Source: Lepus europaeus
Lineage: Eukaryota > Chordata > Mammalia > Lagomorpha > Leporidae
Length of the DNA: 64,000 bases
NCBI RefSeq assembly: GCF_033115175.1
Contig: NC_084834.1
Coordinates: 12,559,294-12,623,293, forward strand
Reading direction: 5' to 3'
Shown: positions 1 through 12,200 of the stretch, piece by piece
Numbering within the stretch: the stretch's first letter is position 1
Layout of the letters: each line of letters opens with the position of its first letter
Position numbers and translations under genes: made by a program
The notes under the pieces: model-generated
Seen by the model: the letters and a program-made list of their open reading frames with translations, nothing else
Database searches by the model: none
Told to the model about the DNA's origin: nothing

Positions 1-114
1 GGCTGGGAGAACCTTTTCTGCCTGATCTTCTAGGCGGAGGCAGGTGTGTTGTCTGAAAAGACCCTCACTCAACTCAGGCCAAGTATGCTATGTACTCTCT
101 CTCTTCTTCCGCAG

Positions 115-204
115 ACACGGCGGAGCCCGGCACCCGGGAACCTCTTCCGGACGTGCCGCCTTCGCGCACGGATGCGCCCGACGTTTGCACCGAGCCCGAC
201 CACG
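115..204 (+). CDS. Representative copy of the predicted repeat exon (unit 1)
   Basis: This is the consensus form found in most units. All three forward frames are open through the 90 bases because the DNA is GC-rich, so openness alone is weak evidence. The phase-1 frame is preferred because it gives a coherent acidic, proline-rich repeat and because four of six distinct exon substitutions in the array are silent in it. Upstream, the same frame is closed by a TGA at position 53 onward in most units, as expected if that stretch is intron. Confidence 0.42.
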
Positions 205-3200
205 GTAGGGGCCCGGGCGTCTTGTGTCCTCTGCCCCTGGGTGCCCGCGGGGTTGCCGGAGCTCCTGGAGCGAGAAGGGGGCTTTCCTAGTCCCTCCGGG
301 ACCGGGAAGCGGTCGCCCAGCGACTCCTGGTCCCGAACCCCTGGCCGGTGCTCTGGAGCTGCGGTGGCATCCTCGGCTCTCTGCCAGGAAGGATGTGCTT
401 CCTGGCAGAGAGAGGGGCCGCGGTGCGAGTCGGGTGCTCCGACACGGGGCCGTGTGTGCTCCCGGGTTCTCAGCTTGGCTGCACGCTGCCTGGGCCTGTG
501 TGCAAGGCGTCCGTTTCTCCCCGCTGGGGTCTCCTAACCCGTCCGGGAGGGGGCTATGCTTCCTGTTCCCCACGTCTGCTCCTGCCATGGCCCCGTCCGG
601 TGCAGCAGTCCCACCAGCATGCCTTGAGTTGCCACGCAGGCTGCGAGTGCAGAAGGCTCCCGGGACCTGGCGTGGAGTGCCCCACTGCCCCTGGTGGCCC
701 AGTGTGCGCAGGGGACTTAGGCGCGGGCACGCCGCGCTCCGCAAGGATGGTCCTCTGGGCCTCTGCTTCTCCTGAGATGTCCTTGCCCCGGCCCCTCCCC
801 GGCCCGGCCCTGGTGCCTGCCTTCAGTTTCCCTTCGGTGGGATTTTTTGTTGCGTAGGCACACGCCCGTGCTTCTCCTTACTGACCTAGGTACCCATGTT
901 AGGCGAGGGGAGATGTGGGGCTGGGAGAACCTTTTCTGCCTGATCTTCTAGGCGGAGGCAGGTGTGTTGTCTGAAAAGACCCTCACTCAACTCAGGCCAA
1001 GTATGCTATGTACTCTCTCTCTTCTTGCGCAGACACGGCGGAGCCCGGCACCCGGGAACCTCTTCCGGACGTGCCGCCTTCGCGCACGGATGCGCCCGAC
1101 GTTTGCACCGAGCCCGACCACGGTAGGGGCCCGGGCGTCTTGTGTCCTCTGCCCCTGGGTGCCCGCGGGGTTGCCGGAGCTCCTGGAGCGAGAAGGGGGC
1201 TTTCCTAGTCCCTCCGGGACCGGGAAGCGGTCGCCCAGCGACTCCTGGTCCCGAACCCCTGGCCGGTGCTCTGGAGCTGCGGTGGCATCCTCGGCTCTCT
1301 GCCAGGAAGGATGTGCTTCCTGGCAGAGAGAGGGGCCGCGGTGCGAGTCGGGTGCTCCGACACGGGGCCGTGTGTGCTCCCGGGTTCTCAGCTTGGCTGC
1401 ACGCTGCCTGGGCCTGTGTGCAAGGCGTCCGTTTCTCCCCGCTGGGGTCTCCTAACCCGTCCGGGAGGGGGCTATGCTTCCTGTTCCCCACGTCTGCTCC
1501 TGCCATGGCCCCGTCCGGTGCAGCAGTCCCACCAGCATGCCTTGAGTTGCCACGCAGGCTGCGAGTGCAGAAGGCTCCCGGGACCTGGCGTGGAGTGCCC
1601 CACTGCCCCTGGTGGCCCAGTGTGCGCAGGGGACTTAGGCGCGGGCACGCCGCGCTCCGCAAGGATGGTCCTCTGGGCCTCTGCTTCTCCTGAGATGTCC
1701 TTGCCCCGGCCCCTCCCCGGCCCGGCCCTGGTGCCTGCCTTCAGTTTCCCTTCGGTGGGATTTTTTGTTGCGTAGGCACACGCCCGTGCTTCTCCTTACT
1801 GACCTAGGTACCCACGTTAGGCGAGGGGAGATGTGGGGCTGGGAGAACCTTTTCTGCCTGATCTTCTAGGCGGAGGCAGGTGTGTTGTCTGAAAAGACCC
1901 TCACTCAACTCAGGCCAAGTATGCTATGTACTCTCTCTCTTCTTCCGCAGACACGGCGGAGCCCGGCACCCGGGAACCTCTTCCGGACGTGCCGCCTTCG
2001 CGCACGGATGCGCCCGACGTTTGCACCGAGCCCGACCACGGTAGGGGCCCGGGCGTCTTGTGTCCTCTGCCCCTGGGTGCCCGCGGGGTTGCCGGAGCTC
2101 CTGGAGCGAGAAGGGGGCTTTCCTAGTCCCTCCGGGACCGGGAAGCGGTCGCCCAGCGACTCCTGGTCCCGAACCCCTGGCCGGTGCTCTGGAGCTGCGG
2201 TGGCATCCTCGGCTCTCTGCCAGGAAGGATGTGCTTCCTGGCAGAGAGAGGGGCCGCGGTGCGAGTCGGGTGCTCCGACACGGGGCCGTGTGTGCTCCCG
2301 GGTTCTCAGCTTGGCTGCACGCTGCCTGGGCCTGTGTGCAAGGCGTCCGTTTCTCCCCGCTGGGGTCTCCTAACCCGTCCGGGAGGGGGCTATGCTTCCT
2401 GTTCCCCACGTCTGCTCCTGCCATGGCCCCGTCCGGTGCAGCAGTCCCACCAGCATGCCTTGAGTTGCCACGCAGGCTGCGAGTGCAGAAGGCTCCCGGG
2501 ACCTGGCGTGGAGTGCCCCACTGCCCCTGGTGGCCCAGTGTGCGCAGGGGACTTAGGCGCGGGCACGCCGCGCTCCGCAAGGATGGTCCTCTGGGCCTCT
2601 GCTTCTCCTGAGATGTCCTTGCCCCGGCCCCTCCCCGGCCCGGCCCTGGTGCCTGCCTTCAGTTTCCCTTCGGTGGGATTTTTTGTTGCGTAGGCACACG
2701 CCCGTGCTTCTCCTTACTGACCTAGGTACCCACGTTAGGCGAGGGGAGATGTGGGGCTGGGAGAACCTTTTCTGCCTGATCTTCTAGGCGGAGGCAGGTG
2801 TGTTGTCTGAAAAGACCCTCACTCAACTCAGGCCAAGTATGCTATGTACTCTCTCTCTTCTTCCGCAGACACGGCGGAGCCCGGCACCCGGGAACCTCTT
2901 CCGGACGTGCCGCCTTCGCGCACGGATGCGCCCGACGTTTGCACCGAGCCCGACCACGGTAGGGGCCCGGGCGTCTTGTGTCCTCTGCCCCTGGGTGCCC
3001 GCGGGGTTGCCGGAGCTCCTGGAGCGAGAAGGGGGCTTTCCTAGTCCCTCCGGGACCGGGAAGCGGTCGCCCAGCGACTCCTGGTCCCGAACCCCTGGCC
3101 GGTGCTCTGGAGCTGCGGTGGCATCCTCGGCTCTCTGCCAGGAAGGATGTGCTTCCTGGCAGAGAGAGGGGCCGCGGTGCGAGTCGGGTGCTCCGACACG

Positions 3201-6200
3201 GGGCCGTGTGTGCTCCCGGGTTCTCAGCTTGGCTGCACGCTGCCTGGGCCTGTGTGCAAGGCGTCCGTTTCTCCCCGCTGGGGTCTCCTAACCCGTCCGG
3301 GAGGGGGCTATGCTTCCTGTTCCCCACGTCTGCTCCTGCCATGGCCCCGTCCGGTGCAGCAGTCCCACCAGCATGCCTTGAGTTGCCACGCAGGCTGCGA
3401 GTGCAGAAGGCTCCCGGGACCTGGCGTGGAGTGCCCCACTGCCCCTGGTGGCCCAGTGTGCGCAGGGGACTTAGGCGCGGGCACGCCGCGCTCCGCAAGG
3501 ATGGTCCTCTGGGCCTCTGCTTCTCCTGAGATGTCCTTGCCCCGGCCCCTCCCCGGCCCGGCCCTGGTGCCTGCCTTCAGTTTCCCTTCGGTGGGATTTT
3601 TTGTTGCGTAGGCACACGCCCGTGCTTCTCCTTACTGACCTAGGTACCCACGTTAGGCGAGGGGAGATGTGGGGCTGGGAGAACCTTTTCTGCCTGATCT
3701 TCTAGGCGGAGGCAGGTGTGATGTCTGAAAAGACCCTCACTCAACTCAGGCCAAGTATGCTATGTACTCTCTCTCTTCTTCCGCAGACACGGCGGAGCCC
3801 GGCACCCGGGAACCTCTTCCGGACGTGCCGCCTTCGCGCACGGATGCGCCCGACGTTTGCACCGAGCCCGACCACGGTAGGGGCCCGGGCGTCTTGTGTC
3901 CTCTGCCCCTGGGTGCCCGCGGGGTTGCCGGAGCTCCTGGAGCGAGAAGGGGGCTTTCCTAGTCCCTCCGGGACCGGGAAGCGGTCGCCCAGCGACTCCT
4001 GGTCCCGAACCCCTGGCCGGTGCTCTGGAGCTGCGGTGGCATCCTCGGCTCTCTGCCAGGAAGGATGTGCTTCCTGGCAGAGAGAGGGGCCGCGGTGCGA
4101 GTCGGGTGCTCCGACACGGGGCCGTGTGTGCTCCCGGGTTCTCAGCTTGGCTGCACGCTGCCTGGGCCTGTGTGCAAGGCGTCCGTTTCTCCCCGCTGGG
4201 GTCTCCTAACCCGTCCGGGAGGGGGCTATGCTTCCTGTTCCCCACGTCTGCTCCTGCCATGGCCCCGTCCGGTGCAGCAGTCCCACCAGCATGCCTTGAG
4301 TTGCCACGCAGGCTGCGAGTGCAGAAGGCTCCCGGGACCTGGCGTGGAGTGCCCCACTGCCCCTGGTGGCCCAGTGTGCGCAGGGGACTTAGGCGCGGGC
4401 ACGCCGCGCTCCGCAAGGATGGTCCTCTGGGCCTCTGCTTCTCCTGAGATGTCCTTGCCCCGGCCCCTCCCCGGCCCGGCCCTGGTGCCTGCCTTCAGTT
4501 TCCCTTCGGTGGGATTTTTTGTTGCGTAGGCACACGCCCGTGCTTCTCCTTACTGACCTAGGTACCCACGTTAGGCGAGGGGAGATGTGGGGCTGGGAGA
4601 ACCTTTTCTGCCTGATCTTCTAGGCGGAGGCAGGTGTGTTGTCTGAAAAGACCCTCACTCAACTCAGGCCAAGTATGCTATGTACTCTCTCTCTTCTTCC
4701 CCAGACACGGCGGAGCCCGGCACCCGGGAACCTCTTCCGGACGTGCCGCCTTCGCGCACGGATGCGCCCGACGTTTGCACCGAGCCCGACCACGGTAGGG
4801 GCCCGGGCGTCTTGTGTCCTCTGCCCCTGGGTGCCCGCGGGGTTGCCGGAGCTCCTGGAGCGAGAAGGGGGCTTTCCTAGTCCCTCCGGGACCGGGAAGC
4901 GGTCGCCCAGCGACTCCTGGTCCCGAACCCCTGGCCGGTGCTCTGGAGCTGCGGTGGCATCCTCGGCTCTCTGCCAGGAAGGATGTGCTTCCTGGCAGAG
5001 AGAGGGGCCGCGGTGCGAGTCGGGTGCTCCGACACGGGGCCGTGTGTGCTCCCGGGTTCTCAGCTTGGCTGCACGCTGCCTGGGCCTGTGTGCAAGGCGT
5101 CCGTTTCTCCCCGCTGGGGTCTCCTAACCCGTCCGGGAGGGGGCTATGCTTCCTGTTCCCCACGTCTGCTCCTGCCATGGCCCCGTCCGGTGCAGCAGTC
5201 CCACCAGCATGCCTTGAGTTGCCACGCAGGCTGCGAGTGCAGAAGGCTCCCGGGACCTGGCGTGGAGTGCCCCACTGCCCCTGGTGGCCCAGTGTGCGCA
5301 GGGGACTTAGGCGCGGGCACGCCGCGCTCTGCAAGGATGGTCCTCTGGGCCTCTGCTTCTCCTGAGATGTCCTTGCCCCGGCCCCTCCCCGGCCCGGCCC
5401 TGGTGCCTGCCTTCAGTTTCCCTTCGGTGGGATTTTTTGTTGCGTAGGCACACGCCCGTGCTTCTCCTTACTGACCTAGGTACCCACGTTAGGCGAGGGG
5501 AGATGTGGGGCTGGGAGAACCTTTTCTGCCTGATCTTCTAGGCGGAGGCAGGTGTGTTGTCTGAAAAGACCCTCACTCAACTCAGGCCAAGTATGCTATG
5601 TACTCTCTCTCTTCTTCCGCAGACACGGCGGAGCCCGGCACCCGGGAACCTCTTCCGGACGTGCCGCCTTCGCGCACGGATGCGCCCGACGTTTGCACCG
5701 AGCCCGACCACGGTAGGGGCCCGGGCGTCTTGTGTCCTCTGCCCCTGGGTGCCCGCGGGGTTGCCGGAGCTCCTGGAGCGAGAAGGGGGCTTTCCTAGTC
5801 CCTCCGGGACCGGGAAGCGGTCGCCCAGCGACTCCTGGTCCCGAACCCCTGGCCGGTGCTCTGGAGCTGCGGTGGCATCCTCGGCTCTCTGCCAGGAAGG
5901 ATGTGCTTCCTGGCAGAGAGAGGGGCCGCGGTGCGAGTCGGGTGCTCCGACACGGGGCCGTGTGTGCTCCCGGGTTCTCAGCTTGGCTGCACGCTGCCTG
6001 GGCCTGTGTGCAAGGCGTCCGTTTCTCCCCGCTGGGGTCTCCTAACCCGTCCGGGAGGGGGCTATGCTTCCTGTTCCCCACGTCTGCTCCTGCCATGGCC
6101 CCGTCCGGTGCAGCAGTCCCACCAGCATGCCTTGAGTTGCCACGCAGGCTGCGAGTGCAGAAGGCTCCCGGGACCTGGCGTGGAGTGCCCCACTGCCCCT

Positions 6201-9200
6201 GGTGGCCCAGTGTGCGCAGGGAACTTAGGCGCGGGCACGCCGCGCTCCGCAAGGATGGTCCTCTGGGCCTCTGCTTCTCCTGAGATGTCCTTGCCCCGGC
6301 CCCTCCCCGGCCCGGCCCTGGTGCCTGCCTTCAGTTTCCCTTCGGTGGGATTTTTTGTTGCGTAGGCACACGCCCGTGCTTCTCCTTACTGACCTAGGTA
6401 CCCACGTTAGGCGAGGGGAGATGTGGGGCTGGGAGAACCTTTTCTGCCTGATCTTCTAGGCGGAGGCAGGTGTGTTGTCTGAAAAGACCCTCACTCAACT
6501 CAGGCCAAGTATGCTATGTACTCTCTCTCTTCTTCCACAGACACGGCGGAGCCCGGCACCCGGGAACCTCTTCCGGACGTGCCGCCTTCGCGCACGGATG
6601 CGCCCGACGTTTGCACCGAGCCCGACCACGGTAGGGGCCCGGGCGTCTTGTGTCCTCTGCCCCTGGGTGCCCGCGGGGTTGCCGGAGCTCCTGGAGCGAG
6701 AAGGGGGCTTTCCTAGTCCCTCCGGGACCGGGAAGCGGTCGCCCAGCGACTCCTGGTCCCGAACCCCTGGCCGGTGCTCTGGAGCTGCGGTGGCATCCTC
6801 GGCTCTCTGCCAGGAAGGATGTGCTTCCTGGCAGAGAGAGGGGCCGCGGTGCGAGTCGGGTGCTCCGACACGGGGCCGTGTGTGCTCCCGGGTTCTCAGC
6901 TTGGCTGCACGCTGCCTGGGCCTGTGTGCAAGGCGTCCGTTTCTCCCCGCTGGGGTCTCCTAACCCGTCCGGGAGGGGGCTATGCTTCCTGTTCCCCACG
7001 TCTGCTCCTGCCATGGCCCCGTCCGGTGCAGCAGTCCCACCAGCATGCCTTGAGTTGCCACGCAGGCTGCGAGTGCAGAAGGCTCCCGGGACCTGGCGTG
7101 GAGTGCCCCACTGCCCCTGGTGGCCCAGTGTGCGCAGGGGACTTAGGCGCGGGCACGCCGCGCTCCGCAAGGATGGTCCTCTGGGCCTCTGCTTCTCCTG
7201 AGATGTCCTTGCCCCGGCCCCTCCCCGGCCCGGCCCTGGTGCCTGCCTTCAGTTTCCCTTCGGTGGGATTTTTTGTTGCGTAGGCACACGCCCGTGCTTC
7301 TCCTTACTGACCTAGGTACCCACGTTAGGCGAGGGGAGATGTGGGGCTGGGAGAACCTTTTCTGCCTGATCTTCTAGGCGGAGGCAGGTGTGTTGTCTGA
7401 AAAGACCCTCACTCAACTCAGGCCAAGTATGCTATGTACTCTCTCTCTTCTTCCGCAGACACGGCGGAGCCCGGCACCCGGGAACCTCTTCCGGACGTGC
7501 CGCCTTCGCGCACGGATGCGCCCGACGTTTGCACCGAGCCCGACCACGGTAGGGGCCCGGGCGTCTTGTGTCCTCTGCCCCTGGGTGCCCGCGGGGTTGC
7601 CGGAGCTCCTGGAGCGAGAAGGGGGCTTTCCTAGTCCCTCCGGGACCGGGAAGCGGTCGCCCAGCGACTCCTGGTCCCGAACCCCTGGCCGGTGCTCTGG
7701 AGCTGCGGTGGCATCCTCGGCTCTCTGCCAGGAAGGATGTGCTTCCTGGCAGAGAGAGGGGCCGCGGTGCGAGTCGGGTGCTCCGACACGGGGCCGTGTG
7801 TGCTCCCGGGTTCTCAGCTTGGCTGCACGCTGCCTGGGCCTGTGTGCAAGGCGTCCGTTTCTCCCCGCTGGGGTCTCCTAACCCGTCCGGGAGGGGGCTA
7901 TGCTTCCTGTTCCCCACGTCTGCTCCTGCCATGGCCCCGTCCGGTGCAGCAGTCCCACCAGCATGCCTTGAGTTGCCACGCAGGCTGCGAGTGCAGAAGG
8001 CTCCCGGGACCTGGCGTGGAGTGCCCCACTGCCCCTGGTGGCCCAGTGTGCGCAGGGGACTTAGGCGCGGGCACGCCGCGCTCCGCAAGGATGGTCCTCT
8101 GGGCCTCTGCTTCTCCTGAGATGTCCTTGCCCCGGCCCCTCCCCGGCCCGGCCCTGGTGCCTGCCTTCAGTTTCCCTTCGGTGGGATTTTTTGTTGCGTA
8201 GGCACACGCCCGTGCTTCTCCTTACTGACCTAGGTACCCACGTTAGGCGAGGGGAGATGTGGGGCTGGGAGAACCTTTTCTGCCTGATCTTCTAGGCGGA
8301 GGCAGGTGTGTTGTCTGAAAAGACCCTCACTCAACTCAGGCCAAGTATGCTATGTACTCTCTCTCTTCTTCCGCAGACACGGCGGAGCCCGGCACCCGGG
8401 AACCTCTTCCGGACGTGCCGCCTTCGCGCACGGATGCGCCCGACGTTTGCACCGAGCCCGACCACGGTAGGGGCCCGGGCGTCTTGTGTCCTCTGCCCCT
8501 GGGTGCCCGCGGGGTTGCCGGAGCTCCTGGAGCGAGAAGGGGGCTTTCCTAGTCCCTCCGGGACCGGGAAGCGGTCGCCCAGCGACTCCTGGTCCCGAAC
8601 CCCTGGCCGGTGCTCTGGAGCTGCGGTGGCATCCTCGGCTCTCTGCCAGGAAGGATGTGCTTCCTGGCAGAGAGAGGGGCCGCGGTGCGAGTCGGGTGCT
8701 CCGACACGGGGCCGTGTGTGCTCCCGGGTTCTCAGCTTGGCTGCACGCTGCCTGGGCCTGTGTGCAAGGCGTCCGTTTCTCCCCGCTGGGGTCTCCTAAC
8801 CCGTCCGGGAGGGGGCTATGCTTCCTGTTCCCCACGTCTGCTCCTGCCATGGCCCCGTCCGGTGCAGCAGTCCCACCAGCATGCCTTGAGTTGCCACGCA
8901 GGCTGCGAGTGCAGAAGGCTCCCGGGACCTGGCGTGGAGTGCCCCACTGCCCCTGGTGGCCCAGTGTGCGCAGGGGACTTAGGCGCGGGCACGCCGCGCT
9001 CCGCAAGGATGGTCCTCTGGGCCTCTGCTTCTCCTGAGATGTCCTTGCCCCGGCCCCTCCCCGGCCCGGCCCTGGTGCCTGCCTTCAGTTTCCCTTCGGT
9101 GGGATTTTTTGTTGCGTAGGCACACGCCCGTGCTTCTCCTTACTGACCTAGGTACCCACGTTAGGCGAGGGGAGATGTGGGGCTGGGAGAACCTTTTCTG

Positions 9201-12200
9201 CCTGATCTTCTAGGCGGAGGCAGGTGTGTTGTCTGAAAAGACCCTCACTCAACTCAGGCCAAGTATGCTATGTACTCTCTCTCTTCTTCCGCAGACACGG
9301 CGGAGCCCGGCACCCGGGAACCTCTTCCGGACGTGCCGCCTTCGCGCACGGATGCGCCCGACGTTTGCACCGAGCCCGACCACGGTAGGGGCCCGGGCGT
9401 CTTGTGTCCTCTGCCCCTGGGTGCCCGCGGGGTTGCCGGAGCTCCTGGAGCGAGAAGGGGGCTTTCCTAGTCCCTCCGGGACCGGGAAGCGGTCGCCCAG
9501 CGACTCCTGGTCCCGAACCCCTGGCCGGTGCTCTGGAGCTGCGGTGGCATCCTCGGCTCTCTGCCAGGAAGGATGTGCTTCCTGGCAGAGAGAGGGGCCG
9601 CGGTGCGAGTCGGGTGCTCCGACACGGGGCCGTGTGTGCTCCCGGGTTCTCAGCTTGGCTGCACGCTGCCTGGGCCTGTGTGCAAGGCGTCCGTTTCTCC
9701 CCGCTGGGGTCTCCTAACCCGTCCGGGAGGGGGCTATGCTTCCTGTTCCCCACGTCTGCTCCTGCCATGGCCCCGTCCGGTGCAGCAGTCCCACCAGCAT
9801 GCCTTGAGTTGCCACGCAGGCTGCGAGTGCAGAAGGCTCCCGGGACCTGGCGTGGAGTGCCCCACTGCCCCTGGTGGCCCAGTGTGCGCAGGGGACTTAG
9901 GCGCGGGCACGCCGCGCTCCGCAAGGATGGTCCTCTGGGCCTCTGCTTCTCCTGAGATGTCCTTGCCCCGGCCCCTCCCCGGCCCGGCCCTGGTGCCTGC
10001 CTTCAGTTTCCCTTCGGTGGGATTTTTTGTTGCGTAGGCACACGCCCGTGCTTCTCCTTACTGACCTAGGTACCCACGTTAGGCGAGGGGAGATGTGGGG
10101 CTGGGAGAACCTTTTCTGCCTGATCTTCTAGGCGGAGGCAGGTGTGTTGTCTGAAAAGACCCTCACTCAACTCAGGCCAAGTATGCTATGTACTCTCTCT
10201 CTTCTTCCGCAGACACGGCGGAGCCCGGCACCCGGGAACCTCTTCCGGACGTGCCGCCTTCGCGCACGGATGCGCCCGACGTTTGCACCGAGCCCGACCA
10301 CGGTAGGGGCCCGGGCGTCTTGTGTCCTCTGCCCCTGGGTGCCCGCGGGGTTGCCGGAGCTCCTGGAGCGAGAAGGGGGCTTTCCTAGTCCCTCCGGGAC
10401 CGGGAAGCGGTCGCCCAGCGACTCCTGGTCCCGAACCCCTGGCCGGTGCTCTGGAGCTGCGGTGGCATCCTCGGCTCTCTGCAAGGAAGGATGTGCTTCC
10501 TGGCAGAGAGAGGGGCCGCGGTGCGAGTCGGGTGCTCCGACACGGGGCCGTGTGTGCTCCCGGGTTCTCAGCTTGGCTGCACGCTGCCTGGGCCTGTGTG
10601 CAAGGCGTCCGTTTCTCCCCGCTGGGGTCTCCTAACCCGTCCGGGAGGGGGCTATGCTTCCTGTTCCCCACGTCTGCTCCTGCCATGGCCCCGTCCGGTG
10701 CAGCAGTCCCACCAGCATGCCTTGAGTTGCCACGCAGGCTGCGAGTGCAGAAGGCTCCCGGGACCTGGCGTGGAGTGCCCCACTGCCCCTGGTGGCCCAG
10801 TGTGCGCAGGGGACTTAGGCGCGGGCACGCCGCGCTCCGCAAGGATGGTCCTCTGGGCCTCTGCTTCTCCTGAGATGTCCTTGCCCCGGCCCCTCCCCGG
10901 CCCGGCCCTGGTGCCTGCCTTCAGTTTCCCTTCGGTGGGATTTTTTGTTGCGTAGGCACACGCCCGTGCTTCTCCTTACTGACCTAGGTACCCATGTTAG
11001 GCGAGGGGAGATGTGGGGCTGGGAGAACCTTTTCTGCCTGATCTTCTAGGCGGAGGCAGGTGTGTTGTCTGAAAAGACCCTCACTCAACTCAGGCCAAGT
11101 ATGCTATGTACTCTCTCTCTTCTTCCGCAGACACGGCGGAGCCCGGCACCCGGGAACCTCTTCCGGACGTGCCGCCTTCGCGCACGGATGCGCCCGACGT
11201 TTGCACCGAGCCCGACCACGGTAGGGGCCCGGGCGTCTTGTGTCCTCTGCCCCTGGGTGCCCGCGGGGTTGCCGGAGCTCCTGGAGCGAGAAGGGGGCTT
11301 TCCTAGTCCCTCCGGGACCGGGAAGCGGTCGCCCAGCGACTCCTGGTCCCGAACCCCTGGCCGGTGCTCTGGAGCTGCGGTGGCATCCTCGGCTCTCTGC
11401 CAGGAAGGATGTGCTTCCTGGCAGAGAGAGGGGCCGCGGTGCGAGTCGGGTGCTCCGACACGGGGCCGTGTGTGCTCCCGGGTTCTCAGCTTGGCTGCAC
11501 GCTGCCTGGGCCTGTGTGCAAGGCGTCCGTTTCTCCCCGCTGGGGTCTCCTAACCCGTCCGGGAGGGGGCTATGCTTCCTGTTCCCCACGTCTGCTCCTG
11601 CCATGGCCCCGTCCGGTGCAGCAGTCCCACCAGCATGCCTTGAGTTGCCACGCAGGCTGCGAGTGCAGAAGGCTCCCGGGACCTGGCGTGGAGTGCCCCA
11701 CTGCCCCTGGTGGCCCAGTGTGCGCAGGGGACTTAGGCGCGGGCACGCCGCGCTCCGCAAGGATGGTCCTCTGGGCCTCTGCTTCTCCTGAGATGTCCTT
11801 GCCCCGGCCCCTCCCCGGCCCGGCCCTGGTGCCTGCCTTCAGTTTCCCTTCGGTGGGATTTTTTGTTGCGTAGGCACACGCCCGTGCTTCTCCTTACTGA
11901 CCTAGGTACCCACGTTAGGCGAGGGGAGATGTGGGGCTGGGAGAACCTTTTCTGCCTGATCTTCTAGGCGGAGGCAGGTGTGTTGTCTGAAAAGACCCTC
12001 ACTCAACTCAGGCCAAGTATGCTATGTACTCTCTCTCTTCTTCCGCAGACACGGCGGAGCCCGGCACCCGGGAACCTCTTCCGGACGTGCCGCCTTCGCG
12101 CACGGATGCGCCCGACGTTTGCACCGAGCCCGACCACGGTAGGGGCCCGGGCGTCTTGTGTCCTCTGCCCCTGGGTGCCCGCGGGGTTGCCGGAGCTCCT

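Noticed and set aside
46-537. 163-codon forward frame in every unit
   Set aside because: It begins at a non-ATG codon, runs through both predicted splice sites, and takes amino-acid changes from substitutions that are silent in the phase-1 exon frame.
88-744. 218-codon open frame on the minus strand, repeated in every unit
   Set aside because: It covers the exon and intron alike, has low-complexity Arg/Pro/Gly/Ser composition expected from CpG-rich DNA, matches no family I know, and is broken by single-base indels in some units (for example near 21,327 and 34,706).
830-850. Possible CENP-B box (TTCGGTGGGATTTT)
   Set aside because: Only the TTCG start matches; the essential central A and the CGGG half are missing, so a centromeric role is not supported.
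224-857. Overlapping forward open frames of 183 and 169 codons in every unit
   Set aside because: Several overlapping frames are open at once because stop codons are rare in GC-rich DNA; none continues from unit to unit and there is no domain or consistent initiation signal.
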